Shown one piece after another: positions 47,454 through 59,254 of a stretch of 64,000 nucleotides of DNA. How positions within the stretch are numbered: position 1 is the stretch's first letter; each line of letters starts with the position of its first letter. The position numbers and the translations under genes are program-made. Source of the stretch: Siphonodentalium dalli (lineage: Eukaryota > Mollusca > Scaphopoda > Gadilida > Siphonodentaliidae); NCBI GenBank assembly GCA_032622095.1, contig CP136067.1:134417990-134481989 (forward strand), written 5' to 3'. The notes under the pieces are model-generated. The model had not been told where the DNA came from, did no database searches, and worked only from the letters and a program-made list of their open reading frames with translations.

Positions 47454-47805
47454 GACAGCTTTAGTAATAATTACCTACATGTCTGGGCTTGAGATGGGTA
47501 AAGTCACCACGCCGTTACGCGGAGTTGCCATATGCACGCGCGAAGATTATTTTCGACCCTATGGATATGTGTTATTGCGCTAATTTTCCGACTCGATTCT
47601 TGCATTGTGCATTTCCTATGTTGAGTCACATTGGAGGTCAATTGATAAGTACTGTAGTCACGCATGTGTAGAAAATAGCCGGCATCTTTAGTAATAATTA
47701 CCTGCATGTCTGGGCTTGAGAGCTTGTAAAGTCACCACGCCGTTACGCGGAGTTTCTGTGCACGCGCGAAGATTATTTTCGACCCTATGAATACCGCTGA
47801 GAACA
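47454..47805. repeat. Right half of split repeat plus intact tandem copy 2
   Basis: 47,454-47,580 (GACAGCTTTAGTAATAATTACC...) completes copy 1; 47,595-47,805 is a second full copy (TGTGCATTTCC... to ...TTTTCGACCCTATGA). Confidence 0.9.
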
Positions 47806-48620
47806 GTAGGTAACAAGAAAACCAATGTCAGAAATGGTAACGCGCTCAAGATCATATATTATATATCCATGGTTGTAATTATGGAATATAAAATATATTG
47901 GTTTCGTGAATGACCAACACATAATTCAGTTAAAATAACAATAACAACCAGCAGCTAATTAACGAACAGGCGGCCGACTCGGCCGTCTCCGACCACAATC
48001 CCCAGTGGGCTGCAGAACGAAAAATGTCTATAAAAGTTTAAATATAATACTTACAAATTATCTTTTTCATTTCTTTTATTTGCCATTGATATAGCTTGTC
48101 ACAAACTTAAAATCAACATTATTGACATAATAATGTAAAGGACAATAAACTAAATTGAAATTCCCAACTATACTCCTTTTACCGGACTCGGCCTCAGGGT
48201 TGCAGTTCGACTTTTAAATCCGTCCCAAAAATTCCCATTTCTATAAATAAAACCCCCAGCGCCCATAAGATACACAAATCTCTACATTAGTATACACGCG
48301 GAGCGCGGAATAATTAACCCATCGTCTAAATCAAATCATTTCGTCTGGTCTACATATCAAAGCTTTGACCTATTTGAAGAGGAATATACCCCCTATAACA
48401 TATTCAAAATCGACTTTGAGAAGATGTTTTCAGAGATTTTAAAATGCCAATTTTTCGGCCTTGTGAAGTAATTTTGTATACAATATCCATTATCGGCTAC
48501 TCTAGAGCGCCTTACTCATTCATCCGATATATATCAGTTTATGTGAAATCACGAGAGAAAATAGAGTGAGGACAGAATATAATGCAATCGCTATCAAAAT
48601 TGCCATATTATTGTTTCAGA
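47806..48620. other. No gene seen
   Basis: AT-rich DNA; no supported feature. Confidence 0.4.
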
Positions 48621-49895
48621 GTCTGATGTTCATAACGTTGTTTCAGCTTCTGTGTTTGATGATTGTTCACTGAACGTTTCAAATCATCGCCGCGTCCATG
48701 TTAGTTTAGGCTTGAACGTTCAATCCGAAACCGGAAACATTCTTTTAAATCCGTGCATACAATACAAATGGAAATCTTTTTCACGTGATCCAGAATCAAT
48801 TTTACGGTATAAATCTAGAGTAGAAGCATGTCTTCCAGACTTCGAGATAACAGACAACGAGTCTGTAAACATGTATTATGATCGAGTGGTTTCTGCTATT
48901 CACGCGTCTGCCAATAAGGAGGTTCCAAAGCGTAAATACAAAAAAAAACATATTAAACCATACTGGAACACTGAATTGTCAAATCGTCATAAGTACATGC
49001 GTGAGCTAAGATTGCAATGGATATCCGAAGGAAGACCTACATGTACATGTTCTCGGTACCCTTCGTATGTCAACTACAAAAACGCCAAACGTCAGTTTCG
49101 CTCAGAACATAGGAACACAATGTACCAATATTTGGCACAATGTGACGCAGAACTCGAACAAACTGCTGAGATGGATCAGGAACTTTTCTTTCACTTATTA
49201 AACTCGAGACGCCGTAGAAATCGAAATAGCTGTTCGACATACTTTGAACACACCGGTAAGGTAATTCGTACTCCAGAAGAAGTATATGAGGCCTGGTCTT
49301 CGTACTTTGAATGTCTTTATGCACCACTAAATAGTGATTACGTTCAGTGATTCATGGCATACACATGTTGAAGATTTCGTGAGAACAGAATATCTCAGAT
49401 CAAACGGCGATCCTATTGATATCAAGCTATGTTATCCTGTCACATTCGAAGAGCTCGCGGATCTGCGTGCCGCTCCTACCAAAAACAAAGCGCAGGGTTT
49501 TGACAAACTAAATTATGAACATATAATCTATGGCGGCGATGAAGTATTACACAGAACTGCTTACATGTTCACCAAAATACTCCAATCTCATCACGTTCCG
49601 GATAAATCCAAGCTTGGAATCATGGTTCCCCTCCACAAAGGAGGCACAAAACCCAAACACTTATTTGATAACTACAGGGCCATTACCATTCTCCCCGTCA
49701 TATATAAATATCTTGAGAACGTTATTCTGTCGCGCCTCCAAAATAATGTTGAACATCTCATTCGGACTAACCCTCTCCAATACGGGTTCCAGAAAGGTGT
49801 CGGGGCAATGATGGCCTCATATATGGTACAAGAGTGTATATCATTCGCTATGGAGGGAGGCAATAAACTGTACTCGCGCACGGTAACATTCGACC
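48621..49895 (+). pseudogene. LINE fragment: endonuclease end, linker and start of RT
   Basis: Forward-strand LINE remains in two frames that overlap near 49,334-49,350 (frameshift). The first part begins near the end of an APE endonuclease (SNHRRVHVSLGL, SDH changed to SNH) and continues through a Lys/Arg-rich linker. The second part enters the RT fingers: KNKAQGFDKLNYEHI, GIMVPLHKGGTKPK, NYRAITILPVIYKYLENVI, LQYGFQKGVGAMMAS. Similarity ends after TVTFDQ, exactly before the first catalytic aspartate motif, so the palm is missing. Inactive; 5' and 3' truncated. Confidence 0.88.
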
Positions 49896-50109
49896 AAGTT
49901 GTTATCTGTTATTTGATTGACGAATTTTCTGTAATTTTCAATTCACATTGCGAAAGCCGTGAGGGCCTTGGTGTAAACAGCAGTGCCTTGAATCAAAAGG
50001 TGTGCATAGGTACCGAAATGCACGTTACAGAAAAAAGTGTGATGTCAGGGATTCGACAATCTTGTCATGCTCACACTAGGCATTTCATTTTAATATGTAC
50101 ACAGCCCAC

Positions 50110-50640
50110 CTGTGTTAAACAAAATATTGTTCGGTGATTGGTCAACTGCCAAGTGGGTCACCCGTTTTATTCCCCAATAACACACAGACCGTAACATGAA
50201 CACGACGTCACAAATTGTTGACCTAATCTGACATAATCATTAATAGCGTTCAACAGAATAATTGGTCGTACTTTTCAGCCGAATTGCATCTGACGCCAGT
50301 TATTTATATCGACCACGTTATCGTTGCTAAATGCTTGGCGATCTTATAATGGGCTGACTTAATGTGTTGAGTGAGCTAGTCTCAAATAATCGGAAGATGT
50401 GAAAATAAATAAGAATACATTCAGTTTTTTATGGGAATAAATCATCAAAAAGCTATACAAATATAAGAAATTGATGAACTAGATGTACGTGTTATCTGGG
50501 GGATACGGCGCTTTAATTGTTGTGTGCACATTTAGTGAGAACTTCGCGGTTCACACAATATGCCCCAACGACCACAGCGCCGTATCCACGAATAACACAC
50601 ACCCACTACATTCATTTCTTAAATAATATGTGTATACACC
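50110..50640. repeat. Dispersed ~0.5-kb repeat, copy 3
   Basis: Close to the copy at 43,407-43,915 along nearly its full length; its end (CATTCATTTCTTAAATAAT) also matches 40,971-41,430. Confidence 0.85.
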
Positions 50641-51047
50641 CGATACAAGTATAATATTATAACAGTAGTGACGGCCTTAAAGATGTTTATATTGAAGAAG
50701 TAAAACCAGGAAGGCAGATGTCAATGGAGTTGGATGTGGTGTCTTAATTGCATCTCGGATAACAGTCATGCATGCATGCATTACTGGTTACCAATGAGGA
50801 CCTTTAGGTCTCTTCTCCCCTTCTCGGGACATTAACAAACTTTAATGGTGGAAAGCGTGTTTTAAACATAACAACACTTGATTACTCTCTATATTATTAA
50901 AACAAAGCCATTATTTAAAAGCCATAAGTATGTCAAAATGTATTTTGTTTGGTTCTTCTCACTATCATATCGATGAGGATTGTAACTTTTCCAACAAGGT
51001 GTGTGGCTTTGTCTTTTGTCACTAAACACCAAGATTGACACACTTAT

Positions 51048-51209
51048 CCGTTTCTTTCGGCCACAAACCGAGTTGCAAACCCACGTACATCTCCACCAAC
51101 TACACAAGGGATTGCAGACTCGCCGGCAACCTGTTTTTATTCCCCAGCCGCCAACCAACGTAAGAATAACAAACAGTGGGAACGCACATGCGTACACGTA
51201 TCGATACAT
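51048..51209 (-). CDS. Cysteine-rich secreted peptide, paralogue B, exon 1 (donor lost)
   Basis: ATG at 51,209 starts MYRYVYACAFPLFVILTLVG, a signal peptide nearly identical to paralogue C, followed by GCRRVCNPLC, spacer SWWR, CTWVCNSVC and GRKKR: C-x3-C-x3-C-x4-C-x3-C-x3-C. The mature peptide would be small, cationic, Trp-rich and possibly amidated. The base after GRKKR breaks the splice donor: the other copies read GTAAGT or GTAAAT here, this one reads ATAAGT (51,047-51,042). Translation would therefore read through to a stop at 50,889, adding ~50 unrelated residues after the processing site; a peptide could still be released if the RKKR site is cut. It may be a recent pseudogene or an allele. 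No exon 2 homologue is seen downstream. Confidence 0.65.
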
Positions 51210-51235
51210 CTTTTGTATCCAGGTAAAAATCACTC

Positions 51236-51590
51236 GCAGTTGGTAAATGTGATTTGTTTCTTAATTGTAAAACAACTGTCATCAACAAATACTTGAAAAT
51301 ATAGATTAATATCTTCTTTGACAAATGTCTAAACATTGTTAATGTAAATATTACTAGTATGCGTTTGAATGTTTCCGGCGGTATCGAAATATATCCATAA
51401 ATACACGAACTACCCTTCTACGGCCATTATATGTCACAGAAACTCACGCATAAATCATAAAAAATACAACTTTGAACTTGTGTTTGCCTCCTCTATCCAT
51501 GATACGGTATAAATAAAGAGCATGTATTTAACATATGTGCGAACAATTGTAAACACCTGGTAAATGGCTGTGACAGTGGCAAGTATTGTA
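51236..51590. repeat. Duplicated block between peptide genes (copy 1)
   Basis: About 350 bp (AAAACAACTGTCATCAACAA ... GAACAATTGTAAACA) are shared with 59,255-59,622 at high identity. The block lies 3' of paralogue C, and the sister block lies 3' of paralogue E, so gene and flank were duplicated together. It contains the candidate second exon of C. Confidence 0.9.
51427..51492 (-). CDS. Candidate exon 2 of peptide paralogue C
   Basis: 160 bp downstream of the donor of C, an AG (TATCATGGATAG) is followed by an in-phase stretch of 21 codons and TAA. It encodes RRQTQVQ then SCIFYDLCVSFCDI, three more Cys (C-x5-C-x3-C). The sister block at 59,471-59,536 keeps the same frame, the same Cys and the same stop despite several substitutions. 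The upstream pyrimidine tract is weak and the whole block is conserved, not only the exon, so this assignment is tentative. If correct, the tail after GRKKR would be a cysteine-bearing C-terminal propeptide. Confidence 0.3.
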   Translation of the reverse strand, partial: RRQTQVQSCIFYDLCVSFCDI

Positions 51591-51651
51591 CTATAAAATA
51601 CTATACAAAATTAAGTAAATGTGAATATTCTCATATAATTATGTGATTTAC

Positions 51652-51840
51652 CCTTTTCTTTCGACCACAGACTGTTTTGCAACTCTGAGTGCATCTTCTC
51701 CTCCTCCAAAACCACCAACCGGATCCACCAGAACAGACTGGATGACAAACTCGCCGGCAACCTGTTGTTGTTCCCCAGCCGCCAACCAACGTAAGAATAA
51801 CAAGCAGTAGGAACACACATGCGTAGATGTATCGATACAT
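51652..51840 (-). CDS. Cysteine-rich secreted peptide, paralogue C, exon 1
   Basis: ATG at 51,840; signal peptide MYRYIYACVFLLLVILTLVG; then CRRVCHPVC, a 13-residue spacer containing WWFWRRRR, and CTQSCKTVCGRKKR. The pattern is C-x3-C-x3-C-x13-C-x3-C-x3-C. The exon ends AGG|GTAAAT (donor 51,651), phase 0, immediately after RKKR. The strong positive charge with a Trp/Phe cluster between two cysteine triplets is the sort of amphipathic design seen in antimicrobial peptides, but no named family fits that I know. Its Cys core differs from paralogue E by one residue, although their signal peptides are different, so the two domains have separate histories. Start, frame and donor are intact. Confidence 0.75.
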
Positions 51841-53560
51841 CTTTTGGATCCAGGAAAAAATCACCAAACCACACTAGACTGGCTTTAACGCGCGTTTCGT
51901 CGAAATGTATAATTGACTTTTATCGGATACCTCCACCTTGTACATTTCTTAATTGATTGAAATGCATCGCAAAAGCTAAGCATTTATAGTAGTAATTGTA
52001 TAAGCAACATGGCTACTGGTGTGCATCTTTGTCGTGGTCCCAAACGAAACAACTTGTATCTAGTGTGATATCTTCAATTTGATTGGTCGATAGCTACACA
52101 AGATAAACCCGCATAGGCGCATACACCCACAATGTCTTCCGAATCGTGTAGCTTGCGTCACAACGCGGTAGTAAACCAGTTAATTGATCAAAATATGCTA
52201 ACCGCCAATTTCCACAAAATTCACACACTTCTTCTACATTAACACGATGAATCGAATCGCATGGGTTAAAGATACCATATTTGGTGCCTATATTTGCGAA
52301 TATTCTACATGTATATAACTTCACGGGGACCATCTAGATGGCACCAAAGGGGTCTCACATGGGTCACTTTTTTACTAGGAAGATAATGGTGCGGGTTAAA
52401 ATTTGCTAAGGTGTCAGGGGCAGAAAAGGGGAGGGGGACAAAAACTTATACATAATCAGGGATGGAGAGAGGAGGGCCACTGACATTGATAAGAATGTTT
52501 TAGTCGCCGTTATCTACCAAAGTTATATATAGTTATATCCATAATTTGTTCAAAGGAGATTTTGGCGTTCAAATTCCACAACCTCGACAAATGGTCACCG
52601 AATTAAATGACTTGAACAGTTAAATCTTCTCAACTGTCATATTGATATGGGGACGGGAATCAGGGCATTCATAATATATAGTCAGCTAGTAAAAACAGAC
52701 ACACAGAAGAAAGCATTAAAAGCATATATATCATTCTATTTAAGAGATACGTATATTCTTGCAAAATAAGGGACCTTGAACCGTCAGAGGATGGCTAGAA
52801 TGGCGCATGTATTATAACACAATTGTGTCTATCCCATTCAAGATGTTTTCCACAAAAAGATACCATTTTGGAAGACAGATGGAAATGTATAGAAAGCCTG
52901 TTCAAAATAGTGTTCACAGCTGTGCAGTCAACTATAGTTTCTTCGGAGATAAAAGAAAACACAGTCAGACGGCCACAACTTTTACAGGATCCTCCAATAC
53001 TGGCATCTGACAAGGTTACATCTGCCGACACAGAGAATTTCTTTTATCTTTTAGAACAGACTCATAGCCTAACATAAACAACTTAAAATCTCACTCCATG
53101 TCGGGCATATGTAGCCGATATATACCAACATTTCTTTTAAACTGAGAATAACTAGAGGTGGGCTGTCCCAAAAGATTGCCCGTATCGTACAAATGTATGC
53201 ATGTCGAAAAAGGGGGATAACTCCACAAAACAAGTCGGACACACCTCATAATCGTAGGTGCACAGGCTCCCTGAGTACTCTTTTGTGTCAAGTTTAAAAA
53301 CAATTGACCGAAAAATGTAGGAATAAAAGCTCGCACAAAATTGTATTCACGCCCCGACGGAGAGTCGGACGGGAAGATTGAATGGACAGACGGCTGGACA
53401 AGCTGTCTCCAATATACCTCCCCCGCCCCCATAACTCGTTGCGGGGGGGGGGGTATAATTAGCAAGTATATCACCATGAACAAAAGACCACATGGACGTT
53501 TCTTTAAAACATATGTATCTTGTGGAGATGTGATAACCAGGTGCCCTCGCAATCTTAGTC
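51841..53560. other. 5' flank of paralogue C and intergenic DNA, no gene seen
   Basis: Upstream of the ATG at 51,840 a weak A/T-rich promoter may exist, but no motif is certain. ORFs at 52,094-53,552 show no domain. Poly-G (53,443-53,453) is low complexity. Confidence 0.35.
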
Positions 53561-53798
53561 TCCGTGTAATGGTGGATACACACTTGCATGTAATTTATGT
53601 ATGTAAATTACATGTATTTTTTCATGGACACACCAATCACTGATAGCATTAATCACCTGCGCGCGAGCGGTTCATCGTTAACTGGCGAGAAAATTGAGTA
53701 GTTATTAACGCCCATCGGGTGTATACTGGTGGGAAATTTTCATATCGCTGTGTGTCTGTGGACGTTTTATAAATAGATAATCGGTTTTTCCGGTTTTG

Positions 53799-54335
53799 AC
53801 AATTCGCAGTAGGTCCCTATTTGCGGAAGTCTATTTGCGGAGGTCCCCGAATTCGCGGAGTTCCCCTAAAATTGTCGAAATGTGTTGACTTTAACGAGGG
53901 AACGGGTGCGTATATGTCAATTGATACGTATATTAAACAAATAACGACACGATCATCATAATAGTGGTTTGTTCTATCAAGCATATGATCATCATCATCT
54001 TCATCATCATCATAATACGGAACAAGACTTGCGACTTTTAGTCCCAATAACATTATTTGCAATGCTTTTTTACATATATATGTATCGTCATTCGATATTT
54101 ACTTGTATACTTTAGTAAAAAGGGAAATAGTATTCAACCAACTGATAGCATGTTGTGACAATTCGCAGTAGGTCCCTATTTGCGGAGGTATATTTGCGGA
54201 GATCCCCTAAAATGGTCGAAATATGTTTATTTTAATGAGGGAACGGATGCGTACATGTCAATTGATACGTATTTTAAAGAAATAACGACACTATCATCAT
54301 AATAGTGGTTTGTTCTATCAATCATATCATATTCG
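53799..54335. repeat. Duplicated ~190-bp block with GACAATTCGCAGTAGGTCCC
   Basis: 53,799-53,985 and 54,157-54,335 share GACAATTCGCAGTAGGTCCC...ATTTGCGGA, TCAATTGATACGTAT and ATCATCATAATAGTGGTTTG. The first copy has an extra TTGCGGAGGTCCCC-type internal repeat and a short CAT microsatellite behind it. Confidence 0.9.
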
Positions 54336-54977
54336 CTGGATTGATAGTTGCAGTATGTAACTATTATGACCGCATTAATTGCTTTCAATGTTTAGATATC
54401 GACAATGGCTGGACCACTGTTGAAGATTTTATGGCGGGAACACAATGACTCAGATTTTTGATCCTCATTTAGAGACTTCTGGTGTGGTTAATTAGAAACC
54501 TGCAGTAATAAGCCGTATCTTTTGTAATAATTTGAAGGATTCGTTGTTTTAACGGAATTCTGAGGCGGTGCATTCATGTAACCAATATATTTAACATTTT
54601 TTTTTATAATTTATATTTATGCGTAATAATATAATCTTGAGGGCGTTACCATTTCTGATTATGGTTTTCTTGTAAGCGATTGTCAAACTGACTTATGTTG
54701 TTAAATTTTAAGTCAGTCATATCATGTCTTTTCGCATGGTTACCGAAAGGATTCAAGTCTGTATGATACCTGGCATTTTGTTAATGCATGAATAACAGAA
54801 GCCTCATTTGAACAGGAGGTGGTGGAATATACATGGTACACGATTAACCCATAAACATGGTGAATCACACGTTAAGAGAACATGGATGTACACTGTATGT
54901 CATTTCTAGAGATTCGCACGTCATGAATGTTCGTTAGTCTAATCGACACATGGTCAGGATAAGGATATTTATTTATA

Positions 54978-55560
54978 CCCCCGCAATGAAGTTGTGGGGG
55001 GGGGGTATATTGGAATAAGCTTGTCTGTCGTCCGTCCGTCGTCCGCCTGGGCGACCGTCCGTGAACACATATTTGACCGGAGTTTGTCTTAGTCGTTTTT
55101 GATCATTTTCCTTGAAACTTGGCACCGATATCAACCACCATGGGGACCTGTACCTGCGATTATGACGTCTGTCGGAATGTTTTTGGTGGAGTTATCCCCC
55201 TTTTACGACTTAGAACATGTTTTGCAAGATGCAAAATTTTGTACGAGGTTTTATTTCTACATTTATAGGTCAGTTATTTTTAAACTTGGCCCATATATTT
55301 AGTACCATGGGGATCCTGTGCACCTGCGATTGCGACGTCTGTCAGACTTTTTTGTGTGCCTTTGTCGACATTAATTTTTCGCAACATGCATAATTTTTTC
55401 CGCGCTTTTATTCCTACATTTTTCGGTCAATAAGTTAGGATTATGGTTAGGGTTGGGCACATGCGATGGGAATCTTTTATTTTATTAGTTTAACTTTAAT
55501 GTTTACTGACAAGTGAGACATTTTAGTGTTTTAAAAACATGGGGCGTATCCTTAGTCGCA
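54978..55560. repeat. Poly-G flanked (GTCCGTCC)-type dispersed repeat
   Basis: CCCCGCAATGAAGTTGTGGGGGGGGG followed by GGAATAAGCTTGTCTGTCGTCCGTCCGTC and a duplicated segment (ACCATGGGGA(C/T)C..TG...CCTGCGATT) at 55,137 and 55,307. This repeat style is common in molluscan and other marine invertebrate genomes (general knowledge, not searched). Confidence 0.6.
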
Positions 55561-55737
55561 TTGGGACAGTCACACCTCTAGTTTTTATTATGCATGGTCT
55601 GAGCTCAAATTTTGACAAACCGATATTGTTGTCTCGTTCCTTGAATAACAGGCATGGAAAATTTCAGAAAGAAAATACCAGTAGGCTGATAATGCGGGGA
55701 TATTGTTGAGTGAGAGCTCAAGCGAAAACATTCTAGG

Positions 55738-56810
55738 ATATGATAGGATAGGATAGGATATTTTATTTAAATATACATATATTAAAGCATAATACATTTG
55801 ACAAATATTATGTTGTATATTCGAGGGGTGGCATAGTCAGGCTAGACTGTCTTAATGCCACCCCCTTAAAATGAAAAGATGTTATGATAGGCGGTCATGA
55901 TTTCTTGTACAATGCACGGCTATATAATTATGTATCACACAATGGCTGTATTATATACATGGAGGGTATACGTCTAGATAAATTGTTTATTGGTTACTCG
56001 ATGGTTTGTCTCTTTCTTGTCAGTGGGTTGTTCCTTGAAAGTCGAGTAGGAAGTACTGAGTGAGGTTGAGGATTGCGGTATGGGGGAAGTCACTTATTGA
56101 GGAGCTACCACACAGTCGGGACATCTTTGATTGTTGCATTTAATTGTTGCAGCATATTTTTTAATGCAATCGGCATGTAAACGTCGTTTAAATGTGTGTC
56201 TGGATTGGTATGATGTAAATTCGTTATCTAAGTTGTTCCATATAGTTGGAAAGGAATGAAATGGTAGTTGTTGGGACCAAGATGTTCTTGGTTTTTGTTT
56301 AAATAGTGGGTGCTTTTGCCGGGTGGCTGGTCCGGTTTTCCGTTTGGAAAACATGTCGGTAAATGATTCTATTAAACGCATATGATACCAATCATGCATG
56401 AAAACAGCCGCTTGTACTTTGTGGATGTCGTAGATTTTGAGAATATTTTCATTTTTAAAGAGAGGATCTGTGTGGCTTCTATATTTCTTATTACATATAA
56501 CTCGTATTGCGCGTTTTTGAAGCAAGAACATTTTTTTGACCGCAGGGACATGTCCCCATATTTGAACACCGTAGGCTAAATGGCTTTGTATTAGAGCATA
56601 ATATAATGTTTTAAGTGCGCTACCAGGAAAGAAGTGTTTAACTTTATTGATGTGGTATATGGCATTCACCATTTTTGAACAAACAGAGGACACGTGTTTT
56701 TTGAAAGTGAGGTTTTCATCTATATGGATTCCTAGGAATTTTGTGGAGGATTCGTGCTCAAGATTTCCTATCTTGTTTAGTTCCGTATTATTTAAGTAAA
56801 CCATTCTATT
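55738..56810 (-). pseudogene. LINE 3' fragment: RT thumb and C-terminal cysteine motif, (TATCC)n tail
   Basis: A 236-aa reverse-strand ORF (56,804-56,094) is the C-terminal part of a non-LTR ORF2: KFLGIHIDENLTFKKHVS, LKTLYYALIQSHLAYGVQIWG, LLQKRAIRVICNKKYRSHTDPLF, a late IWNNLDNEFTS block and a final CNNQRCPDC. It starts after the catalytic boxes, so no polymerase activity is possible. The 3' end carries a pentanucleotide tail, (TATCC)n on the reverse strand (55,738-55,763). The long intact frame suggests a fairly young, 5'-truncated insertion. It may be the same family as the LINE at 1-3,646. Confidence 0.9.
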
Positions 56811-57868
56811 ACTAATGCATGTACATCGTTGGAATTAGAAACGGGTGACACCCCTACCATTATTCAGCCAGTATTTACAGAAGAATATCTGGCCAAAGGT
56901 TGAACATATTCATATATGTCACAATTTTATAATATACAAGCTTGAATGAAAACATTTTCGATCATGATGCATGAACGGTGGGGGGGGGGGGGGGGGGGGC
57001 ACGAACGTTTTCGTTATGTAAGGGACTTGGTTAAATGTATCATATATCGGAATAATCTGGGCAAGAATGTACACTATATGTAATGTATTACTTAAATTGC
57101 CCATAGTTAGAAGTGCGGTCAAACAAATACGTAATGATTGGGTTGTCAGTGGACAAATATTACATGACCTGTAATTCTCCTGTATGTCATTAAATACACG
57201 ATATGTACGGAGATTACATGTGCACGCATGTGTGTATGCACCATAAAACTCAAGTGTCGTCTTTTATATTTGCGAACTAATGTGTTTACGATGTCCATGT
57301 TTTTAATCCAATAAAAACTATTTAAATTACAAAAAAGACAACTCCAACTACGTCGACTATACGATTTAAACATGATAAGGTCTGAAGTACGCGCAGTTGT
57401 AAATAAATAAATAATTCTTTATTGTTGGGACGAATTAATCACCATAAACAAAATGACAATCACTCCGCCAAGGTGAGCATGCACTACGTACTGCTAACCC
57501 ATGAATACCAATTACGTTTTGTGATGCCATTTTGATATATACCTTATGAGAATATGTGTAACACTTTAAGCAAGGGTTTTCTATAGTTCCGCCAAATGTC
57601 CACACGTCGTAGAGGTTTTCACATCACTTTAACCTGGACAACGCCGGACAACCATGCTGTAGCAGCACGGTATTGAAGGTTATGGACATAATGTATAGAA
57701 TGTTAGATTTAAATAAAACAAATATATTCATTAATTACGAGACCAAAATATGGGGATTTTATTTGTCCAAACAAAATCAGAATTGGCCAAATAATTGTGT
57801 GAATACGGTAGCTATTAGCGACCCAAGTTTGAAGTTATCCGTTTTTCAATGTAAACGTTTCTATTTAC
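56811..57868. other. No gene; poly-G tract at 56,981-56,999
   Basis: Contains the right end of the proposed sister element (57,130-57,243) and the 3' side of paralogue D. A possible exon for D (acceptor CCGTGCTGCTACAG) exists near 57,665 but encodes only ~10 residues before a stop and is not annotated. Confidence 0.35.
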
Positions 57869-58072
57869 CCGTTTTCGCCGTCTACAAACAAGTTTGCATT
57901 TCCAAGTGCATCTTCTCAGTCGCCACCAAGCAGTGTTAACACCAGAACCACGAGGGCAGATCCGTCGACAAACCCGAGTACAAGCATTGTTTCGTTTTAT
58001 CATCGGATTAATCCGTCGAATATTGAATCCACGAACCGTTCCGGCATCGATCGAACGAGCCATCAAATCCAT
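57869..58072 (-). CDS. Cysteine-rich secreted peptide, paralogue D, exon 1 (original ATG lost)
   Basis: The exon ends CGG|GTAAAT (donor 57,868) after RRRKR. The cysteine core is CTRVCRRIC, a 15-residue spacer with TAWWRLRR, then CTWKCKLVC: C-x3-C-x3-C-x15-C-x3-C-x3-C. The residue before the basic site is Arg, not Gly, so amidation is not expected, unlike its paralogues. The reading frame continues upstream to 58,114, where the codon that aligns with the start of paralogue E (MRLCIYILSLL) is ATA, giving ATA-RIGIYFLSSLAVC. The first in-frame ATG is 58,072, which removes most of the signal peptide. It is either a decaying gene or uses another start. The core itself is intact. Confidence 0.6.
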
Positions 58073-58114
58073 GCATACCGCCAATGATGACAGGAAGTAT
58101 ATGCCGATACGTAT

Positions 58115-59098
58115 GACACTTTAAGATTCTAGATCAACGAAACTTCATTAAGAAATTAGCATTCAGTTGTCGCAATTGCAATATAAAACACAATGAGATG
58201 CACGGACTTAGTGTTGCTAAATATGTGTTTTCACGATTAAACCCCGTGGCTGTTTTGAGCAAAACTATTTCATGATTTTTATTTTGATCTTAGGATGTAT
58301 ATAGGGTAACATATTTTTGCTGCACCCTTTGCACATCTCGAAGTAACCTGAGGATATTTTTACGAACGATTTTTATCCCATAAATTGCTGTTGAGATTTA
58401 TAGTTCATCAATTATATATAAGAAATGCATAATTTTCCAGTAACCTATTCGGCGAACTATTTTTGGTGTTAAAATTTGATAAATTGTTTCTAATCAACGT
58501 TTACTACGTTTACGTGTACAGCGAGGCCTATATGTATGATTCCTTACATTATTGTGTAGCTGTAATTTGTTCGACAATATAGCCTTCGACTATAGTGCTA
58601 TGTCAATGATACAACAACCAACGACACATAGACCGTAATTAATATCTTTCTTCACCCAAAATGGTGGAATTTCTGTGCCGAAGTGTTCACACAATTCCCA
58701 GTGATGTTTTGCCAGCTGCGTGAAGGTAGCTTTAACCATTTCAGTGCCAGGAGCCGATATCATCGGCCCTAATTTACGGTCTGTAAAATCGGCCCTAAAG
58801 AAATTAAAAAATAAACAACAAATTATTTATTTTTTTTAGATTTTTTGGGGTTTAATTTTTTGGGGTATGCTTAATCATGCTATAGCGAATTTAAAAACAA
58901 ACTGGATAAAACATTAGGGGCATGTTATAACTCAAAACTATCACCAAGTATTCATAGTAATAATTTTTATGCCCATGAAAACTGTAAGATTCCCTGACAC
59001 TAAACCTACAAAATAAGTCTGTTAAAGAATATAAGAGAAAATTATTAAAATTGTAAAAAATTGTAAAATATAATAACAAGTGATGAAAAATTGTTAGG
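58115..59098. other. No gene seen
   Basis: AT-rich DNA between paralogues; the reverse-strand ORF 58,891-59,205 is hydrophobic but shows no domain. Confidence 0.35.
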
Positions 59099-59165
59099 CC
59101 AATGCATTCTTTTATAAATGCGAGGCGACCTATGGTCGATTCGCATATATAAGAGAATGCATTGG
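59099..59165. repeat. Modular palindromic repeat, single hairpin
   Basis: CCAATGCATTCTTTTATAAATGCGA pairs with TCGCATATATAAGAGAATGC plus ATTGG around a loop GGCGACCTATGGTCGAT. Flanked by TTGTTAGG left and CACAGGGTAT right, the same flanks (inverted) as at 63,777. Confidence 0.9.
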
Positions 59166-59254
59166 CACAGGGTATATGGGTTGATACAAAAATCGGACTT
59201 GGCACTGAAAGGGTTAAAGACAGACATAATTTCAGACATCGGTTTAATCAGACT

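Larger units (their letters stand above)
53573..57243. mobile_element. Larger sister of the 41.5-kb TIR element, with later insertions
   Basis: Left end GGTGGATACACACTTGCATGTAATT (53,572) and right end related to TGCATACACACATGCGTGC (57,243, inverted) match the ends at 41,537-42,652. The interior segment 55,620-55,738 matches 42,120-42,235. A tandem repeat, a GTCCGTCC-type repeat and a LINE lie between. This is a hypothesis based on shared ends and one internal block. Confidence 0.35.

Noticed and set aside
56981-56999. Poly-G tracts as G-quadruplex regulators
   Set aside because: Homopolymer runs occur at several places in the window and may be expansion or assembly artefacts; nothing ties them to a gene.
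57640-57680. Exon 2 of peptide paralogue D
   Set aside because: The acceptor looks fair, but the product would be about ten residues and resembles no other candidate second exon.
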